Positions 9,062-19,059 of a stretch of DNA of 64,000 nucleotides are shown piece by piece. Position numbers and translations under genes: made by a program. The stretch is taken from NCBI GenBank assembly GCA_019637635.1, contig JAHBVI010000010.1:27259-91258 (forward strand), in the 5' to 3' direction. The stretch comes from Anaerolineae bacterium. Lineage in GTDB: Bacteria > Chloroflexota > Anaerolineae > Promineifilales > Promineifilaceae. The notes beneath the pieces are model-generated. The model was not told the DNA's origin, did not search any database, and saw nothing but the letters and a program-made list of their open reading frames with translations. Each line of letters begins with the position of its first letter. Position 1 is the first letter of the stretch.

Positions 9062-9274
9062 TTATTCCAGGTTCAACAGCGTCACGGGGTCTTGTTGGGG
9101 GTTGCACACGCCGCACCAGACGGCGCCGGCCACAACGATGGCTTTGTAGACGCCGGCCGACGTGCGGTAGGTGTGGATGATGTACGGTTTTTCCTGGGCG
9201 TGGGCCTTGCACACCGCCCGGCCACAAAATTTACAGTTCGCGTGCGACGGCCGTTCACAATGCCAGCATTCCAT
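9062..9274 (-). CDS. Small treble-clef-type zinc protein (DUF2180-like)
   Basis: A 70-residue protein with regularly placed cysteines and histidine: CWHC at the N-terminus, CKFC near residue 14, then CKAH near 22, and CGVC near 54. The spacing suggests a small zinc-binding fold like that of DUF2180/B-box-like proteins. Between the clusters is a hydrophobic stretch (YKAIVVAGAVW). Function unknown. GGAGA lies upstream of the ATG; a second ATG four bases earlier is out of frame. It lies downstream of an ABC permease on the same strand, separated by a strong hairpin, so it may be transcribed alone. Confidence 0.6.
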   Translation of the reverse strand: MECWHCERPSHANCKFCGRAVCKAHAQEKPYIIHTYRTSAGVYKAIVVAGAVWCGVCNPQQDPVTLLNLE

Positions 9275-9292
9275 TCATCTTCTCCTAATGGC

Positions 9293-9358
9293 GGGGCGAG
9301 GCAGCCGGTATGTTGCTTTTCTTGTTACCGGCTATGTAATTCCCGGCTGCCTCGCCCC
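9293..9358. repeat. 16-bp inverted repeat after ABC permease
   Basis: Arms 9293-9308 and 9343-9358 (GGGGCGAGGCAGCCGG and its complement) with a 34-nt loop; the distal arm touches the stop codon of the ABC permease gene. Confidence 0.65.
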
Positions 9359-10176
9359 TACTCCACAAACGCCAGGTCTTTATTGGCAAACAAATCGGCA
9401 GCCAGCATAAACAAGATGGTGGCATACAGCAGCAAGATGGCCGGGGCTAATGCCTGGGTGGAGGTAAAGTAGCCGCTTACCGTCGCTTCTGCCAGCGCCC
9501 GGAAAGGCCAGAATATCAGACCAAACAACTGCCCTACCGTGCTGACCTCATTACCGTTGAGCGTAATGGCATAATTCGCCAGCCGATCATTAACGCCGGT
9601 CCAGCCCTGGCTCAGCGCCATGCGGTTTAGCTGCATGATGGCGCTGCGAACGGTGCTGTTGTGGATGCCCTGCGCAAACAAAAAGATCGCCAGCAGACCA
9701 AACAGATAGACCCGCGACCAACCTCTGGCCACCAGGTCGGCGGCGTGCAGCGCCAGCCCAATCGCCAGGATAAGCAGCGATAACCAGACCGGCGGAATTT
9801 CGATGATTCTTTGCAGGCTCAATTGGGGGCCATTCACTAACGCCAACAGGGCCAACAGCAGTTGCAGGATGATGGTGGTAATGAAGGCGCTGAGGAAGAC
9901 GGCCGTTAGATACTCCACCCGACTCGGCAGCCGCACCACCCAGGGATACAGGTTGGCATGATTCGCCCGTGTCGCCAGCATAATCGTCACCAGGAACCCC
10001 ATGCCCGCGCCAAACACACCAATAACCAACACATAATACGCCACCTCCGGCGTCTTTTGCTGGGGATTAAAAAACAAGAGCCAGAACACCAACGTGGCAA
10101 TCACCAACCCCACGCCGGTTAACGAGCGGAACAGGTAGCCCGTAAAATAGTTCGTCAACGTCCAGATTCGCCGCAT
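9358..10176 (-). CDS. ABC-2-type transporter permease
   Basis: A 272-residue integral membrane protein with about six hydrophobic helices (for example VGLVIATLVFWLLFF near residue 18, YVLVIGVFGAGMGFLV near 50, WLSLLILAIGLALHA near 130, YLFGLLAIFLFA near 153, and a C-terminal ILLLYATILFMLAADLF). It has no ATPase motifs. It follows the ATPase gene with a TAATG stop/start overlap, so the two form one transporter operon. Substrate unknown; small two-gene ABC-2 systems often export drugs, lipids or peptides. Confidence 0.75.
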   Translation of the reverse strand: MRRIWTLTNYFTGYLFRSLTGVGLVIATLVFWLLFFNPQQKTPEVAYYVLVIGVFGAGMGFLVTIMLATRANHANLYPWVVRLPSRVEYLTAVFLSAFITTIILQLLLALLALVNGPQLSLQRIIEIPPVWLSLLILAIGLALHAADLVARGWSRVYLFGLLAIFLFAQGIHNSTVRSAIMQLNRMALSQGWTGVNDRLANYAITLNGNEVSTVGQLFGLIFWPFRALAEATVSGYFTSTQALAPAILLLYATILFMLAADLFANKDLAFVE

Positions 10177-11054
10177 TACTGCACTGCCTCCGCATAAATT
10201 TCCGCCAGGGTGATATGTTTTTGCTCCACGTGCAGCACGTCATACCCGGCGCGCAGCACCATCGCCAGAATATCGCGCCGCAATCGCATAGCCGCATCTC
10301 GCAAATAAATGCGGCTGCCTTCCACCTGAATACCCGGATGGAGTGCGTGCAGTTCCGCCAGCAACAGCGGGCTGATAATGGGCCGGTCTGTTTCAATGAG
10401 GGCATAGGGGCTGACGGTGAGCGCATCCACCATGCTGCTCTGGTAATGAATCTGGCCGCGATTGAGAATAATCAGGTGCGTGCAAACCTGGGTCACTTCA
10501 TTGAGCTGGTGCGAACTAAGCAGAATGGTTTTCCCGGCAGCGTGCAACTCTTGAATGCGCCGGTGCATCTCGTCCTGGCCGGCCGGGTCCAGACCGTTGG
10601 ATGGTTCATCCAGCAGCAGCAGCGGTGGGTCGCCGATGAGCGCCTGGGCCAGCCCCAACCGCTGCCGCATCCCTTTGGAGCAGGCCCCAATTTTTTTGTT
10701 GGCCGCCGAGAGTAAATCTACCCTGGCTAAGGCTTCGGTGAGGACCCGCTCCGTCTGCGAATGGGGTAAACCGCTCAACTCGGTCACAATTTTGAGGTAT
10801 TGCTTCACACGTAGATGGTTGGGGAAAAGCAGCCGGTCGGTCTTGTAGCCGATGGTCGGCCACGTCCCGGCATGAGGGTAGATTTTGCCTTTGTCGGGCT
10901 GCAAAATACCGGCGATCAGCTTAAACAGCGTCGTTTTGCCCGCCCCGTTTGGCCCCAACAATCCCACTACTTCGCCCCTGGGAATGGTGAAAGAAACATT
11001 ATCAATAGCTTTGAACTGGTAGAACTGCTTGGTAACGTTTTGAATGCTTATCAC
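10176..11054 (-). CDS. ABC transporter ATP-binding protein
   Basis: A 292-residue ABC ATPase. Walker A is GPNGAGKTT near residue 35; the signature is CSKGMRQRLGLAQ, a variant of LSGGQ common in ABC-2 export ATPases; Walker B is LLLLDEPSNGLDP; the switch His is in LLSSHQLNEV. About 80 residues after the ATPase core form a regulatory tail. The GTG start follows an AGGA-type site. It overlaps the permease gene by one base pair (TAATG), so stoichiometric expression is likely. Confidence 0.9.
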   Translation of the reverse strand: MISIQNVTKQFYQFKAIDNVSFTIPRGEVVGLLGPNGAGKTTLFKLIAGILQPDKGKIYPHAGTWPTIGYKTDRLLFPNHLRVKQYLKIVTELSGLPHSQTERVLTEALARVDLLSAANKKIGACSKGMRQRLGLAQALIGDPPLLLLDEPSNGLDPAGQDEMHRRIQELHAAGKTILLSSHQLNEVTQVCTHLIILNRGQIHYQSSMVDALTVSPYALIETDRPIISPLLLAELHALHPGIQVEGSRIYLRDAAMRLRRDILAMVLRAGYDVLHVEQKHITLAEIYAEAVQ

Positions 11055-11146
11055 ACTACAATCCTGTCCTTGTTTTTCCGAAGTGGAAGTTTACCACAGC
11101 CATTGTGGTGGGCAATGGAACAAAAAAGGTGCGACGCATATTAAAA

Positions 11147-11452
11147 TCAGGTATCAGCATAGGGCGAAGGGGGAATGTGGGGATGGGTCAACGGTGGCGC
11201 ATCTAACGTTAAGGCCGGCGCCGGTTCACCCAACCGATGCTCCGCCCGTTCCATCACCTCCACATCCGGGTACATAATGGCTACTTCCAACCCGGTCGCA
11301 TCCCAAACCATCTGGATTTCCAGCCGGGCCACATAACGCGGCCGGATAGCAGGCGCTAATTGATCCCGAATTTGCGTCGCCAAACTATGATGCACGTCCG
11401 GCCACAAATACGCTTCCAGCTAAGGGTCCATACCGGGAAATGGTGACGGCAT
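11147..11452 (-). pseudogene. DUF4058 family gene with an in-frame amber codon and truncated 3' end
   Basis: Read from the ATG at 11452, which follows an AGGAGG site, the frame begins MPSPFPGMDP, then a TAG stop at 11420-11422, then LEAYLWPDVHHSLA. The family consensus as I recall it reads GMDPYLE, so the TAG stands where a Tyr codon is expected: one base change would restore the frame. The remainder (RPRYVARLEI, IMYPDVEVMER) is clearly DUF4058, a cyanobacterial/Chloroflexota family often near 250 residues, but the frame stops after about 100 codons in a proline-rich tail. Both defects suggest a decayed gene. Suppression of the amber codon is an alternative I consider unlikely. Confidence 0.75.
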
Positions 11453-11473
11453 GACCCACCTCCTATTTGAATA

Positions 11474-11545
11474 GTCAATGATCAACGGCCAATGATCAAT
11501 GGCAGGGGTATAACATAGGCCGATAACTGATTACCGATTACCGAC
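11474..11545. repeat. TTGATCATTGG and GGTAATC repeat tracts at EEP gene 3' end
   Basis: On the minus strand the EEP gene ends inside GGTAATCGGTAATC units that supply codons VGNR and the TAA stop. It is followed by two copies of an ATTGATCATTGG-type unit separated by about 10 bases. Confidence 0.6.
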
Positions 11546-13480
11546 GGTAGCAGCTACGCCCAGGTGGTCGGAGGCGGTGCTGGGGTTAATGACCACGTCA
11601 CTGGCATCTACATCGGCGGTGTACCAGATGTAGTCCAGCCGCCGGTTGGGTTCGGTGGAAGAGTAGGTGTAACCGGGCACAATGCCGGCGGCGTCAATGG
11701 CGTCGGTGAAGCCGGCGTCGCGGAACATTTGCATCTCCGGGGTCGTTGGCGTGGCGTTCAGGTCGCCCATGATGAGGGTGTGGGCACGGCCGTTCCAAAA
11801 GCCCAATAACGCTTCCGTCTGCTCCACCCGAATGGCGCTGCCATCGTCCAGGTGGTGGTAATGGGTGTTGATCAGGCGCAGCGGTTCACTTTCGTTTATG
11901 TCAATCTCTGTGAAGATAAAACCACGATGCAGCAGCAGATCATCGGGCGGTAGGGCGTGGACTTCCGAGGTGAGGATGGGGTAACGGCTAAAAACGGCGT
12001 TACCCCAGTTGCCGCTCGCGGTAGCACCCCAGACGTAAGGCATCCCCAAACGCTGCTCTAACCATTGCAGCATGTCGGCCGAGCCGTTCACAATCCAGCC
12101 GCGTGACACTTCTTGCAGCGCCACCACGTCTGGGTTTTCCGACTCAATCGTTTGGGCGATGGCTTCCAGGTCAAGCTGGCCCCAGGGATTGACACCATTG
12201 TGCAGGTTATAGACCAGCACCCGGACGGGGCCGCCAGGGGCGGGCACGGCCGTTGGCGTTTGCCACGTCAGCCACTTAAACACCACCGCCGCCAATAAGA
12301 CCAGCAGCACAATCAGGCTGCTGCGAAAAACAACCGGGGGGGTGGGTTCGGCGGCAGCCCGGCTGGCGGCCAATCCCGCCAGCACCACCAGCAAAATAGC
12401 AATGGGCGGCAGGACGGTATTGGGGAATAGGGGCAGCGTGTAACCGGCGTAATAGAGGAAGATGAAGATGACAAACAGTATCCAACCAATACCGTCGGCG
12501 ATGGTGAGATTGCGGATGGTGTGGGCGCGGCGCGAAGCCGCTTCGGGGTCGCCGCCGCGAATGTTGAGTACAACCAGCATGAGGATGGCGGCTAACACCA
12601 TCTGGCCGAAAATGAGGTAGACGGCCGTGACTACCGGCGAGGAGTCCGCAAACCAGGCCAGCGCCACCACCACCAGCCCCGTTACCAACACCAGCGCCGC
12701 ATGACGCCCGCGTGTGGCGATGTAGCCCATCACCACTAATCCGACCGCACCGGCCAACAGCGCCAGCGCCATTGTTAAGGGCAACTGCCAGCCGCCAATG
12801 GCCGACAACTGCGCCAGATTCAAGAAGAACAGGAGTTGTAAGAAGAGAAACGGGCCGAACATGCCCCAGGGCAGCGCCTGCCGGAAAGGGGCATCCTGAT
12901 CGGCTGCCGCCGGGGGCAGTTTGTTCATCACAAAGGCCAGGCTGCCCATTTGCAGCAAAACCAGGACGATGGCCAGCAGCCCGTTCAGCCAGCCAGACTG
13001 CCAGTTGAACTCATAACTGTTGTACAGCCCGTTCAGAAGGGCCACGAGGATAAAGCCTATCTGCAAACCATAGGCAAATGTAACCATGTTTTGCCGGGCA
13101 TGGGGGCGGAGCGCCGCCAGGTAGACGGGGAAAAACAGGACAAAACAGATAGCGCCGACAATGCACAGAATCAGGTAGGCCAACGGCGCGTTCGGCCACA
13201 ACTGCAAGGCCAGCCGGGTAATGCCCACGCCCAACACCGTCACCAACAGCAGTACCCGCGCTCCTATAAATCGGCGCAGAAATTCGGCCAGGAAGCTGGA
13301 TGTAAACACGATGAGGGCTAACGCGCCAATGGCTACGGCCGTCCACCCCATCCGGTCGCCCAACACATATAACAGCAGCGGGAACAGCGCCCGCAGCAGT
13401 TGTACGCCTAACAAAATGGTCAGCGCGGGCAGCCCTACCACTGCCCAGGGATTGGTGAGCAAGTTATTTTTTGTGTTCAT
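11531..13480 (-). CDS. Membrane protein with C-terminal endonuclease/exonuclease/phosphatase (EEP) domain
   Basis: A 649-residue protein. Residues 1-390 carry about 12 hydrophobic helices resembling an MFS/CWH43-like membrane region. Residues about 410-649 form an EEP domain with its metal and catalytic motifs: VLVYNLHNG, VVALQEVSRG, INTHYHHLDD, LIMGDLNATP and ASDHLGV. EEP enzymes cleave phosphodiester bonds in nucleic acids, inositol phosphates or sphingolipids; fusion to a membrane domain suggests a lipid or cell-surface substrate, as in the eukaryotic CWH43 lipid-remodelling family (analogy only). The start is placed at MNTKNN because AGGAGG stands eight bases upstream; the longer frame would read through the RBS and a hairpin. 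The last four codons and the stop come from a GGTAATC repeat. Confidence 0.8.
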   Translation of the reverse strand: MNTKNNLLTNPWAVVGLPALTILLGVQLLRALFPLLLYVLGDRMGWTAVAIGALALIVFTSSFLAEFLRRFIGARVLLLVTVLGVGITRLALQLWPNAPLAYLILCIVGAICFVLFFPVYLAALRPHARQNMVTFAYGLQIGFILVALLNGLYNSYEFNWQSGWLNGLLAIVLVLLQMGSLAFVMNKLPPAAADQDAPFRQALPWGMFGPFLFLQLLFFLNLAQLSAIGGWQLPLTMALALLAGAVGLVVMGYIATRGRHAALVLVTGLVVVALAWFADSSPVVTAVYLIFGQMVLAAILMLVVLNIRGGDPEAASRRAHTIRNLTIADGIGWILFVIFIFLYYAGYTLPLFPNTVLPPIAILLVVLAGLAASRAAAEPTPPVVFRSSLIVLLVLLAAVVFKWLTWQTPTAVPAPGGPVRVLVYNLHNGVNPWGQLDLEAIAQTIESENPDVVALQEVSRGWIVNGSADMLQWLEQRLGMPYVWGATASGNWGNAVFSRYPILTSEVHALPPDDLLLHRGFIFTEIDINESEPLRLINTHYHHLDDGSAIRVEQTEALLGFWNGRAHTLIMGDLNATPTTPEMQMFRDAGFTDAIDAAGIVPGYTYSSTEPNRRLDYIWYTADVDASDVVINPSTASDHLGVAATVGNR

Positions 13481-13499
13481 GGGTTTTCCTCCTTCTGAA

Positions 13500-13530
13500 G
13501 ACCTGACAGGTTTTTGAAATCTGTCAGGTC
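13500..13530. repeat. CTGACAGGTTT-family hairpin in EEP leader
   Basis: Arms GACCTGACAG (13500-13509) and CTGTCAGGTC (13521-13530) with an 11-nt loop. It lies just upstream of the EEP ribosome-binding site, so in that mRNA it would be in the 5' leader. Confidence 0.65.
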
Positions 13531-13587
13531 TGGGGGGAACTATATCATGGAAGGAGGGATCACAAAAATTGAGGATCGGTCGCCCGC

Positions 13588-13620
13588 AGACATCCGATTT
13601 TTCAAAAAAATCGGATGTCT
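13588..13620 (-). terminator. Terminator of the P-type ATPase gene
   Basis: A perfect 15-bp stem (13588-13602 with 13606-13620, AGACATCCGATTTTT and its complement) 28 bases after the ATPase stop. The A/T-rich loop-proximal part gives a T run inside the stem. Candidate intrinsic terminator. Confidence 0.6.
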
Positions 13621-13647
13621 CACGCCACATTTACAGGCCGATAAAAA

Positions 13648-16377
13648 TCAGCCTGTCCGCCGTCGCAGCCACCATTTTTCTAGTTCAATGGCTACAAAAG
13701 CCAGACTGCCCGCGACCAGACAAACCAGCAGTTCCGGCAATGAGAGCGGGTCTACCTGGAAAAAGCGTTCCAGCGCCGGGAGATAAATGACCACCAGTTG
13801 CAAGCCAAACGTCACCAGTGCCAGTATCAACAGGGAGGGGTTGCTGCGCAGCCCCAGACGAAACAGCGAGACGTGGGTGGAACGGGAGGCCAACGCCTGC
13901 CCAATCTGCAAGAAGGCCAGGGTGGTGAAGATCATCGTCTGCCAGGTCTGGTCGCCGGGGGTGTAATAGAAGAAGCCGATAGCCAGCCCGATGATGGCGA
14001 TCAGGCAGCCAACCCAGATGACATGCCAGCCCAGCCCTTCGCTGAACAGGCTGGCCTGCGGTGAGCGGGGCGGCCGTTTCATAATGCCCTTCTCGGCCGG
14101 TTCCACGCCCAGCCCCAGACCCAAGAGGCCATCGGTGAGCAGGTTCAGCCAGAGCAGTTGCAGTGGCAGCAGCGCCACCGTCATGCCCAGCAGTGGGCCA
14201 AAGAGCATGACGCCCACTTTGCCCACATTGCCGGCAATGGAAAACTTGACGAAGCGGCGGATGTTGTCATAGATGGTGCGGCCTTCTTCAACGGCCGTGA
14301 CTATCGTCGCAAAGTTGTCATCCAGCAACACCATCTCGGACGCCTCTTTAGCCACATCGGTGCCGGTAATGCCCATGGCCACGCCGATGTCCGCCTTTTT
14401 CAGGGCGGGGGAATCGTTGACGCCATCGCCGGTCATAGCCACGATATGCCCACCCTGCTGCAAAGCCTCCACAATGCGCAGCTTGTGTTCCGGCGTCACC
14501 CGCGCATACACGGAGACGTCGGCTACCGCTTCCGCCAGTTCTACCGGACTCATCTGGTTCAGGTTTTCACCGGTTTTGACACGGCCGTTGGTAGCAATCC
14601 CCAGGTCATAGGCGATAAACCGGGCCGTCAGCGGGTGGTCGCCGGTGATCATGATGGGGCGAATGCCGGCGGTCTGGGCGGTACGCACGGCCGTTTTCAC
14701 TTCCGGGCGCGGCGGGTCAATCATGCCCACCAACCCCAGGAAGATCAGGTTGTTTTCCAGCGTGGGCAATGTTTTGGCGTCGGGGATGGCTTCCAGCCAG
14801 CGGAAGGTCATGCCCAAAACGCGCATGCCGTTTTGGGCCATCTGTTCATTGGCCAGGGTGATGCGCCCCCGCCAGCTTTCGTCCAGTGTCTCGGCACGGC
14901 CGTTGACCCACACCTGGTCACAACAATCCATCAGCCCATCCACCGCCCCCTTGGTGAAGGCGAGATAGGGGGCGTCCGTGAGGATAGGCTGCACGGCCCT
15001 GGGCAGCGTGTCGCGCGCGGCAGGCAGTTGATGAACGGTGGTCATGCGTTTGCGGTCGGAATCAAAGGGCAGTTCGGCCACACGGGGCAGCCCGTTTTGC
15101 AGGCCATCCAGGTTGACGTTCGCCTGGGCCGCCGCTACCAGCAGCGCCCCTTCGGTGGGGTCGCCCATGGCCATATACCGGCCTGTTTCCGGGTCCGGTT
15201 GCAGCGAGGCGTCATTACAGAGCGCGCCAATGGCCAGGGCGGCGGCAATGGCCGAGGGCTGGCGGGCCAGAGAATCGGCGTCCATCAGTTGCAGAGCCGG
15301 CGGCGTATGGCCGGTGCCCGCCAGTTCCAGGCTGTGCCCGGCCACGTCAATGACGGTGACGGTCATGCGGTTTTCGGTGAGGGTGCCGGTTTTGTCGGTG
15401 CAGATGATGGTGACGGAGCCGAGCGTTTCTACGGCGGGCAGTTTGCGCACCAGGGCGCGGCGGCGCAACATGCGCTGCGCCCCCAAAGCCAGGGTGATGG
15501 TGACGACGGCGGGCAAGCCTTCCGGCACTACGGCCACGGCGACGCTCACGGCCGTCAGAAACATCTCATCCAACGCCTCCCCGCTCAACACGCCAATCAC
15601 CAGCACCAGCGCGGCGGCGAGGAGACCCAGGACCGCCAACAGTTTGCCCACCTGATCGAGCTTTTGTTGCAAGGGGGTTTGCCCCTCTTCCACCTCTTGA
15701 ATCAGGGCGGCAATTTTGCCCAGTTCGGTGTTCATGCCCGTTTCCACGACGACACCGACGCCACGGCCGTAGGTGACGTTGGTGCCCATGTAGGCCATGT
15801 TTTTGCGGTCGCCCAGGGGCATGTCGGCTGTGGTGAGGACGGCCGTTTCCTTTTCCACCGGCTCCGATTCGCCGGTCAGCGCCGCTTCCTGGATGCGTAA
15901 ATTGGCGCTTTCGGCCAGGCGCAGGTCGGCGGGCACAATGTTGCCCGCTTCCAGCAGCACCACGTCGCCGGACACCAGTTCACGGGCGGAGATTTCAGTG
16001 CTACGGCCGTCGCGCCGCGCCCGCACCACCGGCACCGACAGGCGCTTCAGGGCGGCCATGGCCTGCTCGGCGCGGTACTCCTGCACAAAACCGAGCAGGG
16101 CAAACAAGACGACAATGGCGGCAATAGCGGCAGCTTCGGTAGCCTTGCCCAGGAAGGCAGAAACCACCGCTGCCAGGATCAAAATCAGCACCATGACGCT
16201 GCTGATTTGCTGCCACAAGATGAGCCAGGGGCTTTTGCGCCCCTTTTCCTGCAACTCGTTGGGGCCAAGCGTCTCCAGCCGCTGCTTTGCTGCCGCCGCT
16301 GTCAACCCCGTCTGCACCGGAACGCTTAACTCCGCTTCAATCGCGGCAATCTCTTTTTGATGCCATTCTTGTGCCAT
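13648..16377 (-). CDS. Cation-transporting P-type ATPase (P2, Ca2+-type)
   Basis: A 909-residue P-type ATPase. Visible motifs in order: N-terminal cation-ATPase domain; actuator loop ALTGESEPVEK; M4 ion site AVAVVPEGLPAV; phosphorylation loop CTDKTGTLTEN; nucleotide domain KRMTTV and FTKGAVD; hinge TGDGVNDSPALKKADIG; then six C-terminal helices. The PEGLPA motif and single cytosolic N-terminal domain match SERCA/PMR1/PacL-type Ca2+ (or Mn2+) pumps rather than heavy-metal P1B pumps; no CxxC metal domain is present. The ATG at 16377 is preferred to an upstream TTG; no strong ribosome-binding site is seen for either. It contains eight copies of ACGGCCGT (14291, 14581, 14687, 14896, 15548, 15763, 15839, 16003). 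Confidence 0.92.
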   Translation of the reverse strand: MAQEWHQKEIAAIEAELSVPVQTGLTAAAAKQRLETLGPNELQEKGRKSPWLILWQQISSVMVLILILAAVVSAFLGKATEAAAIAAIVVLFALLGFVQEYRAEQAMAALKRLSVPVVRARRDGRSTEISARELVSGDVVLLEAGNIVPADLRLAESANLRIQEAALTGESEPVEKETAVLTTADMPLGDRKNMAYMGTNVTYGRGVGVVVETGMNTELGKIAALIQEVEEGQTPLQQKLDQVGKLLAVLGLLAAALVLVIGVLSGEALDEMFLTAVSVAVAVVPEGLPAVVTITLALGAQRMLRRRALVRKLPAVETLGSVTIICTDKTGTLTENRMTVTVIDVAGHSLELAGTGHTPPALQLMDADSLARQPSAIAAALAIGALCNDASLQPDPETGRYMAMGDPTEGALLVAAAQANVNLDGLQNGLPRVAELPFDSDRKRMTTVHQLPAARDTLPRAVQPILTDAPYLAFTKGAVDGLMDCCDQVWVNGRAETLDESWRGRITLANEQMAQNGMRVLGMTFRWLEAIPDAKTLPTLENNLIFLGLVGMIDPPRPEVKTAVRTAQTAGIRPIMITGDHPLTARFIAYDLGIATNGRVKTGENLNQMSPVELAEAVADVSVYARVTPEHKLRIVEALQQGGHIVAMTGDGVNDSPALKKADIGVAMGITGTDVAKEASEMVLLDDNFATIVTAVEEGRTIYDNIRRFVKFSIAGNVGKVGVMLFGPLLGMTVALLPLQLLWLNLLTDGLLGLGLGVEPAEKGIMKRPPRSPQASLFSEGLGWHVIWVGCLIAIIGLAIGFFYYTPGDQTWQTMIFTTLAFLQIGQALASRSTHVSLFRLGLRSNPSLLILALVTFGLQLVVIYLPALERFFQVDPLSLPELLVCLVAGSLAFVAIELEKWWLRRRTG

Positions 16378-16410
16378 AACTTTGTAGCCCAATCACCTTT
16401 TACCACAGAA

Positions 16411-16451
16411 GCGCAGAGACACAGAGAGATATGCCCTCTGTGTCTCTGCGC
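16411..16451. repeat. 16-bp inverted repeat between cysC and the P-type ATPase
   Basis: GCGCAGAGACACAGAG (16411-16426) and its exact complement (16436-16451) with a 9-nt loop. On the minus strand it lies between the cysC stop and the ATPase start; terminator-like but without a T tract. Confidence 0.65.
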
Positions 16452-16482
16452 CTCTGCGTTGGAAAAAATCAGTGACCGTCTA

Positions 16483-17028
16483 TTATCTGCCGTTCAACGG
16501 AATCAGGCCACGTTTTTCTAATTCGGTGATAATTTTGGCGGCGCTTTCGACCGGCGTTTCCTGATCGGTGCGCAGGTGGATGTCCGGGTTAGCCGGCGCT
16601 TCAAAGGGGTCGGAGATGCCGGTAAAGTTGGGGATTTCCCCGGCAATCGCTTTTTTGTACATGCCTTTGACGTCACGGGCCATGACTACTTCCAGCGGCG
16701 CGTCTACAAACACTTCCAGGAAGTTGGTTGTTTCGGCGCGCACGTGGTCACGCACGTTTTGGTAAGGCGAGATAAATGAGCAGATGCAGCCCACGCCATT
16801 ACGCGAGAGCAGTTTGGCGACAAACGTCACTCGTTCGATATTTTTAGCGCGGTCTTCAGCGGAAAAGCCCAAATCTCTGGTCAGGCTTTCACGCACCACG
16901 TCTCCGTCCAGGCGTTCCAGGCGGAGGTTACGGCCGTCTAGCTGCCGCAGCATCTCTAACGCCACCGTCGTTTTCCCCGCCCCGGAAAGTCCGGTCATCC
17001 AGACGACAAAACCTTGTTGATCATTCAT
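16483..17028 (-). CDS. cysC: Adenylyl-sulfate kinase
   Basis: A 181-residue APS kinase that converts APS and ATP to PAPS. Walker A is GLSGAGKTT near residue 11; DGDVVRESLTRDLGFS near 42 is the APS-binding segment; FISPYQNVRDHVR and [17 protein letters not shown] follow, then GISDPFEAPANPDI. The start at MNDQQG is chosen because AAGGA lies seven bases upstream; the longer frame would run through a hairpin. It follows the sat-cysC fusion gene on the same strand, so this locus encodes two APS kinase domains. Confidence 0.92.
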   Translation of the reverse strand: MNDQQGFVVWMTGLSGAGKTTVALEMLRQLDGRNLRLERLDGDVVRESLTRDLGFSAEDRAKNIERVTFVAKLLSRNGVGCICSFISPYQNVRDHVRAETTNFLEVFVDAPLEVVMARDVKGMYKKAIAGEIPNFTGISDPFEAPANPDIHLRTDQETPVESAAKIITELEKRGLIPLNGR

Positions 17029-17040
17029 GTTGAAATCCTT

Positions 17041-17080
17041 AGTGGTTGGTGGCTGGTGAATGGCACCAGCCACCAACCAC

Positions 17081-17081
<1 letters not shown>
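17041..17081. repeat. GTTGGTGGCTGG-family hairpin between sat-cysC and cysC
   Basis: Perfect 18-bp stem (17041-17058 with 17064-17081), loop of five bases. The distal arm reaches the stop codon of the upstream sat-cysC gene (CATTAAGTGG). Related to 21213-21261 and 8807-8845. Confidence 0.75.
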
Positions 17082-18820
<1,739 letters not shown>

Positions 18821-18839
18821 TTACGGCCGTCACAGTCAC

Positions 18840-18879
18840 AAAAAAACAGCCCTACCGGTGCTTATGGCGGGTGGGCTGT
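18840..18879 (-). terminator. Intrinsic-terminator-like hairpin in sat-cysC leader
   Basis: On the minus strand, ACAGCCC pairs with GGGCTGT and is followed immediately by a run of T, about 35 bases before the TTG start. It is either a leader attenuator for the sulfate-activation genes or the distal terminator of the gene ending at 19060. Confidence 0.5.
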
Positions 18880-18922
18880 GTGCGTTTTGAAAGTTACGGC
18901 CAGGTGATATTGTCAGGGGTGA

Positions 18923-18950
18923 ATTGTACGGATTCACGGCCGTTATGCAA
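18923..18950 (-). promoter_or_regulatory. Candidate sigma-70 promoter of sat-cysC
   Basis: TTGCAT (complement of 18945-18950), 16-nt spacer, TACAAT (complement of 18923-18928). It would place the transcript start near 18916, upstream of the T-run hairpin. Confidence 0.4.
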
Positions 18951-19009
18951 TTGTGCAGGATAGACTATTAGTCCACTGTTCAGAATCCCCAATCTGTCTG
19001 AAAACTCCC

Positions 19010-19056
19010 GTGACGTGTGACGTGTGACGTGTGATTCCTCACACGTCACACGTCAC
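19010..19056. repeat. GTGACGT tandem-repeat hairpin
   Basis: Three tandem GTGACGT-type units and their inverted copies form a perfect 17-bp stem (19017-19033 with 19040-19056), starting three bases after the minus-strand stop at 19060. Terminator position, no T tract. Related to 45870-45916. Confidence 0.75.
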
Positions 19057-19059
19057 AGT

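Noticed and set aside
14158..15900. 580-codon open frame on the plus strand opposite the P-type ATPase
   Set aside because: Composition is His/Gly/Arg-rich with no domain, and it is exactly antisense to a conserved ATPase; a by-product of GC-rich codons.
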